The position numbers were made by a program, and so were the translations under genes. From positions 1-10,505 of the forward strand of contig JAKLFN010000064.1 of assembly GCA_022711195.1 (NCBI GenBank): 10,505 nucleotides of DNA, in the 5' to 3' direction. How positions within the stretch are numbered: position 1 is the stretch's first letter; each line of letters opens with the position of its first letter. Source of the stretch: Bacteroidota bacterium. Lineage in GTDB: Bacteria > Bacteroidota > Bacteroidia > Bacteroidales > VadinHA17. Positions 1 through 7,807 of this stretch are shown one piece after another. A model generated the notes under the pieces. It was not told the DNA's origin. It worked only from the letters and a program-made list of their open reading frames with translations, and did no database searches.

Positions 1-258
1 TGAGCATTGTCGGCCCGATGGCTGCACAGGTATAAGCTCCGATAATTTCCTGTCCGCCTATCTTGCCATTGAGGACAAGACGGTAAATCCTGTCTTTCTT
101 TACGTTATATCTATCATAACTTGCTTCATTTAAAACGAATAAAGCAATCAGCAGACTGCATGCGATACCTATTGACAGGCCGAAAATATTAATTAATATG
201 TAGGATCGTTGTCTTTTGAACGACCTTAAGCTGTGTTTGAGCAGATTGGCAAGCATAT
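1..258 (-). pseudogene. FtsX-like ABC transporter permease, N-terminal fragment with apparent frameshift
   Basis: This is the N-terminal part of another FtsX/MacB-type permease, cut off by the left window edge. Read from the ATG at 258, the first six codons give MLANLL, the usual family start. The frame then fails, reaching a stop after four more codons. Moving two bases, at the repeated GA in tttgagagcag (about 236-246), restores a clean open frame to position 1. That frame encodes KHSLRSFKRQ, a membrane segment containing INIFGLSIGIA, and the family motif NEASYDRY followed by RIYRL. The restored frame has no ATG, GTG or TTG start of its own between its upstream stop at 278-280 and the conserved region. 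The gene lies 82 bp downstream of the complete permease on the same strand, so the two may be co-transcribed. Homology to the two full permeases here is clear. Whether the shift is a real mutation or an assembly error cannot be told from this sequence. Confidence 0.65.
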
Positions 259-300
259 TTTGATTTATTAATGTCTTATAGTATTTCAGTCTTTTTATCT

Positions 301-338
301 GTTGCCCTTGAACCTTTGCGCCGTTGAGCCGCTGAGCC
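301..338. repeat. Degenerate octamer tandem repeat between two permease genes
   Basis: The 82-bp gap between the two minus-strand permease genes contains five consecutive units of 7-8 bp: gttgccc, ttgaacc, tttgcgcc, gttgagcc and gctgagcc. They share the form (g/t)(c/t)tg(a/c)(a/g)cc. The tract is much more GC-rich than its flanks and ends two bases before the stop codon of the upstream gene. It looks like the low-complexity extragenic repeats common in Bacteroidota. Its function is unknown; it could be a transcript-stability or boundary element. Confidence 0.5.
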
Positions 339-340
339 TT

Positions 341-2716
341 TTATTCTATTTTTAGTGCTTCTGAAGGATTAATTCTTGATGCAATGAATGCCTGAAAACT
401 GACTGTTATTAATGCAATGATCAGTGCACATACAGCAATTAATAAGAATACGATGATCTGTAAATCTATCCTGCTGGCAAATTGCTTCAGGAGGTTTCCG
501 ACAATTATCCAGCCGGCCGGAACTGCAATTAAAAGGGAGATCCCAACAAGTATCAGAAACTCTTTAATCATTATATACTGGATTGTTACATTCCCGGCGC
601 CCATCACTTTTCTTATCCCGATCTCATTGGTTCTTCTTTCCGCCGAATATGCAGACAGTCCGTATAGTCCCAGGCAGGCGATAATCACAGCAAGTATTGT
701 GAAGTATTTTAACAATCTGGTGAGACGGATCTGTCCTCTGAAAATATTATTATAGTCCTCATCTATAAAGAAATAATCAAAGGGGTATTCGGGAATTATC
801 CTTCCCCATACACTTTCAACTGTTTTAAGTGCAGCCGGTAAATTATCTGGCGAAAGCCTGATAAGAATAAAATTAAGATAGTTGGGATCGGTAAGTGCAA
901 ATGCAACAGGTTCTATAGGTTGATTCGCGCCTTTGAAATGAAAATTCTTTAAAACTCCTATTATTCTGCCATTCAGTCCCATAAATCTGAAATTCATGCC
1001 CACCGGATCATCCACTCCCATCATTTTTGCCACTTCTTCGTTCACCAGAAAATTGCCGGTGGTATCTTTTGCCATATCGGCTGAATATTCACGTGAAAAT
1101 CCTCTTCCCGATCTGAGTTCCATTTTCATTGTTTCGAGATAATCATAATCAACAGCGTTTGTACCTATAAGAACATGTTTTTCAGGATCTTTGCCCTGCC
1201 AGGTAGCTCCACCGGAATTACTTCCTATCCTTACCGGATTGCTTCTTGCTGCCGTGATCCCTTCAATTAATACTTCTTTCTGAAGCTCACTCCTGAGCGG
1301 GTAATATTTTGGCTTCATATCATTGATCATCGGGATGCATATAAGATTTTCCTTATCGAATCCAAGGTCTATGTTCTGCAAATGCTTCAACTGCATGTAC
1401 ATAAAAACTGCTGCAATTGCTATTAAAATTGAAAGTGTAAACTGGACAACCACAAGAATCTGTCGTAATCTCCCATGACCTTTTCCTCCTGATACCGGTT
1501 CTCCTTTTAATATTACTACCGGATTGAATGAGGAGAGCCAGATTGCCGGATAGATACCTGATATAATTCCGGCAATAAATCCGATCCCGGCCACGCTTAT
1601 AATAAACCTGGCGCTAAGCAGGTCTTTCAGAATAAAGCTCTTTCCTGAGATATTATTAAATAAAGGAAGGGCTAGGCCAACCAGTAAAATTGAAATTATC
1701 AGAGCAATTATGACAAGAAAAGCAGATTCAAGCATAAACTGGATGATCATTGTTTGCTGATCTGCACCTGAGACCTTTTTTATTCCGATCTCTTTGGTTC
1801 TTCCTGATGCTTTGGCTGTAGAAAGGTTGATAAAATTGATGCAGGCAATAAGAAGAACAAAAACAGCAATCAGTATAAAGATATAAACCACAATGACGGG
1901 ACCATTACTTATTTCAAATCCGAACTGGGAATGCAGATGAATATCGGGAAGAGGAAAAAGAAGGTATTTGGTTGTTGTTTCAGGAAGAAATTCCAGAACG
2001 ACATCAGTCAGTTTTTTATTGATTGAATTAATATCTGAACCTTTTTCAATCAGGGCGAAGGTAAGGATTGAATTATTGCCCCACTGATTATCGGCTGCCC
2101 CGATCTGATAAAGAAAAGAATATGGAAAAATACCCTCAAAGTTGAACATGGAGTTCCGTGGCAGGTCCTGAATTACTCCTGTTACAGTGAACTGAAGTTT
2201 ATTTTCAATATTTAGTGTTCTGCCTATCGGATTGTCATCTCCGAAATATTTTTTTGCAAGTTTCTCAGTCAGAACCATTGACTGAGGGTGGCGGAGTGCA
2301 GTTTCCGGATCACCGGAAATGAATGGTAGAGTAAATATTTTGAAAATTCCGGAGTCGGCAGCAACAATTGATGATTCGAAAAATACTTTTTCTTCCTGCC
2401 GGAAGAGCAGCCGTGGCATTCTGTTAATCCGCGTCTGAAAACGGATCTCAGGGATCTTTTCTTTCCAGACAGGCCCGCTCGGCTGGGGTGTTACAGTCAC
2501 ATGATATCTTTCGCCCGAATAGAACTGATCCTCCTCTATCCTGTATATGTTTTCATAATTAGTGTTGAATTTGTCATAACTCAACTCATCCTGAACCCAG
2601 AGAAGGATCAATAATGAAGCTGCGAGCCCTATTGCCAGTCCAAAAATGTTGATAAAAGCAAAGCTCTTGTTCTTCAATAAATTCCTGAAGGCAATTCCGA
2701 AAAAATTCTTAATCAT
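341..2716 (-). CDS. FtsX/MacB-like ABC transporter permease (two-module, 791 aa)
   Basis: Inner-membrane permease of the MacB/FtsX family, whose members couple cytoplasmic ATP hydrolysis to work on periplasmic substrates (export of peptides or antibiotics, lipoprotein release, mechanotransmission). The layout is the duplicated form usual in Bacteroidota. A first membrane segment (about 19-41) is followed by a periplasmic MacB core (about 42-270) and three segments (274-297, 326-351, 370-393). A fifth segment (418-440) precedes a second periplasmic core (about 441-665), and three more segments follow (669-690, 717-741, 752-775). Each FtsX module has the cytoplasmic coupling motif, TKEIGIKKVSGA at 307-318 and TNEIGIRKVMGA at 696-707, and the protein ends in INPSEALKIE. 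Length is normal and the frame intact. The ATG at 2716 gives the standard MIKNFFGIAFRN start; no Shine-Dalgarno sequence is visible. It is divergent from a paralogue at 2928, and no ATPase gene is adjacent in the window. Substrate unknown. Confidence 0.93.
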   Translation of the reverse strand: MIKNFFGIAFRNLLKNKSFAFINIFGLAIGLAASLLILLWVQDELSYDKFNTNYENIYRIEEDQFYSGERYHVTVTPQPSGPVWKEKIPEIRFQTRINRMPRLLFRQEEKVFFESSIVAADSGIFKIFTLPFISGDPETALRHPQSMVLTEKLAKKYFGDDNPIGRTLNIENKLQFTVTGVIQDLPRNSMFNFEGIFPYSFLYQIGAADNQWGNNSILTFALIEKGSDINSINKKLTDVVLEFLPETTTKYLLFPLPDIHLHSQFGFEISNGPVIVVYIFILIAVFVLLIACINFINLSTAKASGRTKEIGIKKVSGADQQTMIIQFMLESAFLVIIALIISILLVGLALPLFNNISGKSFILKDLLSARFIISVAGIGFIAGIISGIYPAIWLSSFNPVVILKGEPVSGGKGHGRLRQILVVVQFTLSILIAIAAVFMYMQLKHLQNIDLGFDKENLICIPMINDMKPKYYPLRSELQKEVLIEGITAARSNPVRIGSNSGGATWQGKDPEKHVLIGTNAVDYDYLETMKMELRSGRGFSREYSADMAKDTTGNFLVNEEVAKMMGVDDPVGMNFRFMGLNGRIIGVLKNFHFKGANQPIEPVAFALTDPNYLNFILIRLSPDNLPAALKTVESVWGRIIPEYPFDYFFIDEDYNNIFRGQIRLTRLLKYFTILAVIIACLGLYGLSAYSAERRTNEIGIRKVMGAGNVTIQYIMIKEFLILVGISLLIAVPAGWIIVGNLLKQFASRIDLQIIVFLLIAVCALIIALITVSFQAFIASRINPSEALKIE

Positions 2717-2741
2717 GTACCGGTTTGTAAGTTTTCATAAG

Positions 2742-2786
2742 GACGAATAATTCTTTCCATTGTTGCATTTCTGAAAATTATTCGTC
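2742..2786. promoter_or_regulatory. Inverted repeat in divergent permease promoter region
   Basis: Perfect 11-bp arms, gacgaataatt at 2742-2752 and aattattcgtc at 2776-2786, are separated by 23 bp. The element lies 26 bp upstream of the start codon of the minus-strand permease, in the spacer shared with the divergent permease. It could be an operator for a dimeric regulator or a hairpin in the 5' leader of the minus-strand transcript. No regulator gene is in the window, so the role is inferred from position only. Confidence 0.4.
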
Positions 2787-2824
2787 TTTATAATGTACAG
2801 AAATCCGGAAGTATCCAAAAAAAG

Positions 2825-2890
2825 ATAAACATTGTATTGTTAATATACTGTTAATGTTTATAAAGCATATAGATTAACTATTGAAATAGT
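2825..2890. promoter_or_regulatory. AT-rich inverted and direct repeats upstream of plus-strand permease
   Basis: This stretch holds ataaacatt (2825-2833) paired with aatgtttat (2853-2861), 9-bp arms with a 19-bp spacer. It also holds two direct copies of tgttaat (2838-2844 and 2849-2855), spaced 11 bp start to start, about one helical turn. A near-perfect palindrome, actatt-ga-aatagt, lies at 2877-2890. All sit 38-103 bp upstream of the ATG at 2928, where a promoter or operator would be expected. The region is very AT-rich, so short palindromes by chance are plausible. No full match to the Bacteroidota promoter consensus (TTTG then TAnnTTTG) was found. Confidence 0.25.
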
Positions 2891-2927
2891 CATAAATTTA
2901 GAGTTATATCCTCCTAAACAGAAGAAC

Positions 2928-5297
2928 ATGATAAAAAATCTGCTTAAAACTGCCTTGAGACACATCCGTAAACATATCGGTTATAGTCTTTTAAATATAC
3001 TGGGACTGACCCTGGGTATCCTGAGTGCCCTGCTGCTTATTATATATGTATCAGATGAATTAAGCTACGACAGGTACCATGAAAATGCTGACAGAATTTA
3101 TCGCGTGTCATCGAAAATCACAGAACCCGATGACCAGTTTACATGGACTGTTGCGCAGATCCCCATGGGGCCGCAGGTTGTTCAGGACTATCCCGAAGTT
3201 CAGTCTTTCGTAAGGTTCATACCTATGAACAGGGGGCTTTATAAATTTGAGGATAAAGAGTATATCGAAGAAGACTTTTACTATGTCGATTCGACATTGT
3301 TTGACATTTTTACATATAAAGTTATAAAGGGTGAGGTACGGTCAGCTGTAAAAGATCCCGGCAAGATAGTTCTTACGGAAACCGCTGCAGCGAGATATTT
3401 CGGTGAAAATGATCCTGTTGGTAAAACTATTACAACCGGTACTACGACCTTTGAAGTAACCGGTGTTATTGCAGATGTACCATTCAATTCCCATTTCAGG
3501 TTTGAAGGTGTGACGGCAAGAAACAATCTGCCAAAGCAGCTTGGCACCTGGGGTAATTTCGGAGTATTTACCTATCTCCTTCTTCCCCGCGATTTTGATG
3601 TTAAGGCATTTGAAACAAAGATGCAGGGAATGTATGATGCCCATATGAAAACAATATTTGAACCTGTACATATAACAGTTGAATATATCCTTGAACCAAT
3701 TACCAGAATACATCTCTATTCCACAAATGCAGGTGAACCCGAACCGACAGGCAGTATTACATATGTATATATCTTTGGTATTGTTGCATTGTTTCTCATC
3801 CTCATTGCAGCCATGAACTATATGAACCTTGCCACAGCAAGATCTGCAGGCAGGGCACGTGAGGTGGGATTGCGAAAGGTTGTCGGTTCCCGAAGGGGAA
3901 TATTAATTGCCCAGTTCCTCTCCGAATCTGTTGTTCTTACAATTATTTCACTGGTTATCGCAATTATATTGTTCATTATTATTTTACCGAAATTCAATCT
4001 TATTGCCGGCAAATCTTTCACTCCAGGTATACTTTACAGCCCTGTCGTAATGCTGACAGCAATCGGGATCATAATGATTGTCGGATTTATCGGAGGAAGT
4101 TACCCGGCCTTTTTCCTTTCGAAATTCAGTCCCACCACAGTATTAAAAGGTGAGATAACCCAGGGTACTGCCGGCAGTCTTTTCCGGAAGATACTTGTAG
4201 TCATTCAGTTTGCAATATCAGTTTTGATGATCATTTGTACCATGGTAGTTTTCAGGCAGCTGAATTATCTTAAAACCATGGACCAGGGATTTGATCCCGG
4301 GAATGTGATTTCTCTGGAACTAAACCAGAATATGGTTCAGAAATATCCGGTACTTAAACAAATTCTGCTGGAAAATGAGGACATAAGTTATGTTACATCT
4401 ACAAGTACCCCGATGGGTGTAGGATCAGCCAAGCTGCTGTTTGGTGTGGAAACCGATCAGGGTATGGTTCAGAAGGGAATTAACTTCACAGTTGTTGACC
4501 ATGATTTTGTTGAAACCCTCAGGATAAAAATTGTAAAAGGGCGGGATTTCCAGAAAGATATGCCATCAGATACTCTTACGGCGGTTGTTGTTAACGAGAC
4601 ATTTGTCAACCGTATGGGATGGAGTGATGCGATAGATAAGAAAATAGACCTGGGTGATGGCAGCCAGCTCCGTGCAAGAGTTGTGGGAGTAATGGCTGAT
4701 TATCACCAGACGGGAATGTACAATGAAATTGAATCTCTTCTTCTTGCCTACCGTGAAAGAAATAATATTATTTACATCAGGCTTAATGAAAAGAACGTTG
4801 AAAAGACGATTGCTTTTATTGAGACTAAATGGAAGGATGTTTATCCCGATCAGCCTTTTTCATATACCTTTCTTAAAGAAAGTCTGAATGAGCAGTTTGA
4901 GGCTGATGAAAAGCGTGGCTTTATATTTACACTTTTCACAATTCTTGCAATTCTTATTGCTTGTCTGGGATTATTCGGACTTGCCTCATATATGGTAGAA
5001 CAGAGGACCAGGGAAATAGGGATCAGAAAAGTTTTCGGGGCAAACGAAAGTATAATTGTCAGGCTTATCTCGAAAGATTTCCTTATCCTGATAGCCATAG
5101 CAATTGTGATTGCAGTTCCGCTTGCATATTATATAATGAGCAACTGGCTGGAAAATTATGTTTACAGGACCAATATCGGCGTGATACTCATAATACTTGC
5201 AGCTTTACTTACCCTGGTCATTACATTTCTGACTATAGGATATAAAGCTTATCAGGCCTCTGTTATGAATCCGGCAAATTCTATTAAAACAGAATAG
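2928..5297 (+). CDS. FtsX/MacB-like ABC transporter permease (two-module, 789 aa)
   Basis: Paralogue of the 791-residue permease at 341-2716, same architecture and likewise predicted in the inner membrane. Membrane segments lie at about 19-41, 276-299, 332-354, 371-393, 419-442, 664-686, 717-738 and 750-773. Two periplasmic MacB-type cores lie between segments 1 and 2 and between 5 and 6. Family motifs are DELSYDRYHENADRIYRV (43-60), the coupling helices AREVGLRKVVGS (310-321) and TREIGIRKVFGA (694-705), the SYPAFFLSKFSPTTVLKG stretch after segment 4, and a MNPANSIKTE end. The ATG at 2928 gives MIKNLLKTALRH, matching the family start; a good Shine-Dalgarno sequence is absent. It is divergent from one permease and converges on the GH42 gene with only 24 bp between stop codons. 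There is no ATP-binding subunit next to it, so it must rely on one encoded elsewhere or outside the window. Substrate unknown. Confidence 0.93.
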   Translation: MIKNLLKTALRHIRKHIGYSLLNILGLTLGILSALLLIIYVSDELSYDRYHENADRIYRVSSKITEPDDQFTWTVAQIPMGPQVVQDYPEVQSFVRFIPMNRGLYKFEDKEYIEEDFYYVDSTLFDIFTYKVIKGEVRSAVKDPGKIVLTETAAARYFGENDPVGKTITTGTTTFEVTGVIADVPFNSHFRFEGVTARNNLPKQLGTWGNFGVFTYLLLPRDFDVKAFETKMQGMYDAHMKTIFEPVHITVEYILEPITRIHLYSTNAGEPEPTGSITYVYIFGIVALFLILIAAMNYMNLATARSAGRAREVGLRKVVGSRRGILIAQFLSESVVLTIISLVIAIILFIIILPKFNLIAGKSFTPGILYSPVVMLTAIGIIMIVGFIGGSYPAFFLSKFSPTTVLKGEITQGTAGSLFRKILVVIQFAISVLMIICTMVVFRQLNYLKTMDQGFDPGNVISLELNQNMVQKYPVLKQILLENEDISYVTSTSTPMGVGSAKLLFGVETDQGMVQKGINFTVVDHDFVETLRIKIVKGRDFQKDMPSDTLTAVVVNETFVNRMGWSDAIDKKIDLGDGSQLRARVVGVMADYHQTGMYNEIESLLLAYRERNNIIYIRLNEKNVEKTIAFIETKWKDVYPDQPFSYTFLKESLNEQFEADEKRGFIFTLFTILAILIACLGLFGLASYMVEQRTREIGIRKVFGANESIIVRLISKDFLILIAIAIVIAVPLAYYIMSNWLENYVYRTNIGVILIILAALLTLVITFLTIGYKAYQASVMNPANSIKTE

Positions 5298-5321
5298 AAC
5301 TTTTATCGAAACAGGTGATGT

Positions 5322-7379
5322 CTACTCCTCCACGATTACCACGCCCCAGGGATCGATCATAATTTTATCTCCTTTCTTTATGGAGGTATTTGAAAAGAGG
5401 CTGATCCCTTTTGAACTGTTATATACGACCGATGCATTTTTGCCGGAATAATTGAGGTAATACCGTATGGTCTTACCCTGGTCGTTTGTTCCGTACCTGA
5501 TGACTATCGGGTAAACGATACGATTCTCTTTGTCTGTCAACCCTGTTTCAACAGCTTTACGGGTTAAAATGGCAGACTGAATTTCATCAGACACAAGGCA
5601 ACCCTCATAGATAAGACTTCCTTTGCCAAACTGGTTTTCAGTAATGGCTGGATATTTTCCAAAGAAAGGATCATCATAAAACGCAAGTGGTTTAGCTGTT
5701 TCAGGTACAATGAATTCAATCCAGGTCTTTACATTATTATTCTGTCCTGCTTTAAACGGATCATCTTTCAGGGGGATTATTGAAGCGCTTGAAAATTCCT
5801 GATACCAGAATCCGCACGCCTCACGTAATGGGCCGGGCGCTCTTACATGCCGGACAACATTGTTTTCATCACAGAAGCCGCTTTTTACCGACATTATAAC
5901 ATGTCCGCCATTTTTTACAAAGTCCGAGATCTTCTGCAGCAATTCGTCACTGGCTACATAAAGAGGTGGGACGAATAACAGGTCGTATCCCGTGAAATCA
6001 GCATTTTCTGCAAGAACAAAATCAACTCCTATGTTCTGTCTGAAAGCAGCCCTGTGCATCTGCCGGAGCACTTCCATATATGCATTTCCGTCCTTTATGG
6101 GCATATAACTTAGTCCAAAATCGGATGCTCTGCTGTAAAGTATTGCTGCCCTGTTTTTTATCTTCAGGTTAACAAGTTTTGGACCGATCTTTTGCAATTC
6201 CTGGGCAGTCTTGCTGAACTCCGCATAAAATCTGTTGGGTTCGAGATCATGACCAATTACACCTTTCCAGTATGTTTCCTGTCCGTAGTGTATTGAATGC
6301 CAGTGCCAGTATTCGACCATATTTGCACCACCGGCCAGATGTGAATAAACGAAGAGCCTTGCCTGACCGTCAAACGGAGGGTATTGTCCTCTGGGATCCC
6401 ATCCTGTCGTCTGTGCATTAGTCTCAGTAACAAGATGATTATTTTTTTTCACACTCCTGTAGAAGTCGTCAGCCCACATAACATCTTCTCCCCTTGCATT
6501 ATTCTGGCTCCCATGATAAATGTTCAGTGATGGCATATCAAGCTTGCGAGAGGCAGCCAGCTGATCGAGAGTGGTAAGCGACGGCATAAAACAATGGGTG
6601 ATGAATTGATCAGGTCTTTTGTATTCTGAAACAATTTCAGCCTGCCAGGTGAGGTAGTCGGCAACAACCTTTTGCCCGTACATATCCCATTCGAGCTTGT
6701 AAGAAGGATTTGTCATATTCTGTCTCGGAGGAAATTCATCCCAGTCGTTGAGAGTCATCCCCCAGTAATTCAATCCCCAGAGTTTATTCAGGGTATCGGT
6801 TGTCCTGTATTTATTTTTAAGATAATCGACAAATCCTCTGAAATAATCATAATTAGCAGCGCCGTAAGTGCCTGTTTCGTTGTCGACCTGGAAACCGATT
6901 ATTGCAGGGTGTTTTGCATAATGTTCCATCAGTTTTCTGATGATCCGTTCACTGTAAAACAGGTAGGTTGGATTGGTTATATCGAAATTCTGCCTTATTC
7001 CGTAACTGCTCTTTGTGCCGTTAAGCCTTTCAACAAAAAGTTCAGGATGTTTGAGAGCCATCCATGCCGGTATCGAATATGTCGGAGTTCCAAGTATCAC
7101 TTTTATTCCGGCCTTATGCAAACGGTCAATGATCCTGTCCATCCACGCAAATTCAAATTTTCCTTCCTGTGGTTCAAAAAGGCTCCAGGTCGATTCCCCG
7201 ACGCGAACAACACTCAGTCCGGCTTCCTGCATCATCTGAACATCTTCTTCGAGCCTGTCATAAGGCATGTATTCGTGATAATAGGCAGCGCCATATAAAA
7301 TAGTATTGAATTTATAAGGCTGGGCATTAGTGAGATGTATGCTTAGCATCAGGAGGATCAGAGTAAATATTCTTTTCAT
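5322..7379 (-). CDS. Secreted glycoside hydrolase family 42 (beta-galactosidase-like)
   Basis: Retaining glycosidase of family GH42, whose known members mostly release terminal beta-galactose (some act on alpha-arabinosides). Residues 1-19 form a signal peptide (hydrophobic stretch, likely cleavage near TNAQ), so the enzyme is exported. The TIM-barrel domain spans about 24-395 and opens with YGAAYYHEYMP. The predicted acid/base is E168 in GFQVDNETG and the predicted nucleophile E319 in HLVTETNAQ; YWHWHSIHYG (358-367) forms part of the pocket. A trimerisation-like domain follows (about 405-600), then a small beta domain to the end (IRYYLNYSG through DPWGVVIVEE). All three GH42 domains are present, and 685 residues is normal. 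The Cys cluster that binds zinc in some GH42 enzymes, near the acid/base, is absent. The ATG at 7379 places the signal peptide correctly. Two sulfatase genes lie upstream on the same strand beyond hicBA, hinting at a sulfated galactan or glycosaminoglycan-type substrate; that link is inference. Confidence 0.9.
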   Translation of the reverse strand: MKRIFTLILLMLSIHLTNAQPYKFNTILYGAAYYHEYMPYDRLEEDVQMMQEAGLSVVRVGESTWSLFEPQEGKFEFAWMDRIIDRLHKAGIKVILGTPTYSIPAWMALKHPELFVERLNGTKSSYGIRQNFDITNPTYLFYSERIIRKLMEHYAKHPAIIGFQVDNETGTYGAANYDYFRGFVDYLKNKYRTTDTLNKLWGLNYWGMTLNDWDEFPPRQNMTNPSYKLEWDMYGQKVVADYLTWQAEIVSEYKRPDQFITHCFMPSLTTLDQLAASRKLDMPSLNIYHGSQNNARGEDVMWADDFYRSVKKNNHLVTETNAQTTGWDPRGQYPPFDGQARLFVYSHLAGGANMVEYWHWHSIHYGQETYWKGVIGHDLEPNRFYAEFSKTAQELQKIGPKLVNLKIKNRAAILYSRASDFGLSYMPIKDGNAYMEVLRQMHRAAFRQNIGVDFVLAENADFTGYDLLFVPPLYVASDELLQKISDFVKNGGHVIMSVKSGFCDENNVVRHVRAPGPLREACGFWYQEFSSASIIPLKDDPFKAGQNNNVKTWIEFIVPETAKPLAFYDDPFFGKYPAITENQFGKGSLIYEGCLVSDEIQSAILTRKAVETGLTDKENRIVYPIVIRYGTNDQGKTIRYYLNYSGKNASVVYNSSKGISLFSNTSIKKGDKIMIDPWGVVIVEE

Positions 7380-7588
7380 AATTGAGGAATTTTATTAAGC
7401 CTATATGAGCCATACTATTTAAGTCGGATATATAAAATTATCATATCACATTCGAATTGCCTTGTAATATTATATTATTCTTTGGTTTTATTATTACAAT
7501 TCTTTCTAATATGCGTAATTTTACATTCAATGCCGATATTAGAAGCAGAATATATGTTCGGTTTAATCTGAAGAAAGAGGAATTTATT
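7380..7588. other. Divergent intergenic region between GH42 gene and hicBA
   Basis: This 209-bp AT-rich stretch separates the start codons of the minus-strand GH42 gene and the plus-strand hicB, so it should carry promoters for both. I found no convincing Bacteroidota promoter (TTTG then TAnnTTTG), no strong hairpin and no riboswitch-like structure. The best ribosome site is aaagagg at 7574-7580, eight bases before the hicB ATG. The hicB reading frame is open upstream through most of the spacer, from an ATG at 7457, but that extension does not resemble HicB. Confidence 0.4.
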
Positions 7589-7807
7589 ATGAAAGCAGAG
7601 TTCACAGCTATTATAGAAAAGGCACCAGAGGGGGGATTTTGGTCAATATGTCCTGAAGTTCCAGGTGCTAATGGACAGGGTGAGTCAATAGAGGAAGCCA
7701 AAATAAATTTACGTGAGGCTATAGAACTGATTTTAGAGGATCGCAAGGCTGATATTCTTCGAGGGTTGCCTGACGATGCTATCCAGGAAAAGGTGATAAT
7801 CGGATGA
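7589..7807 (+). CDS. hicB: HicB-like antitoxin (type II toxin-antitoxin), 72 aa
   Basis: HicB-family antitoxin, which binds and neutralises the HicA mRNA interferase. The 72 residues form the partial RNase H-like HicB fold: MKAEFTAIIEKA, then GGFW (15-18), CPEVPGANGQGES (21-33), and the helix EEAKINLREAIELIL (35-49). This is the usual pattern of PE-PG, GES and an EA-NL-EAIE helix. A C-terminal DNA-binding domain (helix-turn-helix or ribbon-helix-helix), found in longer HicB proteins, is missing, so autoregulation may differ or be weak. The start at 7589 is chosen because aaagagg lies eight bases upstream and family similarity begins there; the same frame is open back to an ATG at 7457. The gene overlaps hicA by ATGA, giving the order antitoxin then toxin. 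Confidence 0.88.
   Translation: MKAEFTAIIEKAPEGGFWSICPEVPGANGQGESIEEAKINLREAIELILEDRKADILRGLPDDAIQEKVIIG

Noticed and set aside
5298..5321. Shared terminator between the convergent permease and GH42 genes
   Set aside because: The 24-bp gap shows no stem-loop with a T-run.
6672..7298. 208-codon plus-strand open frame inside the GH42 gene
   Set aside because: It runs antisense through the conserved barrel of GH42, and its product shows no recognisable domain; it is a shadow frame.
7482..7510. Sigma-70-like promoter (ttggtt, 17 bp, tctaat) upstream of hicB
   Set aside because: The -35 match is poor, the region is AT-rich, and the primary sigma factor of Bacteroidota uses a different consensus, so it is not supported.
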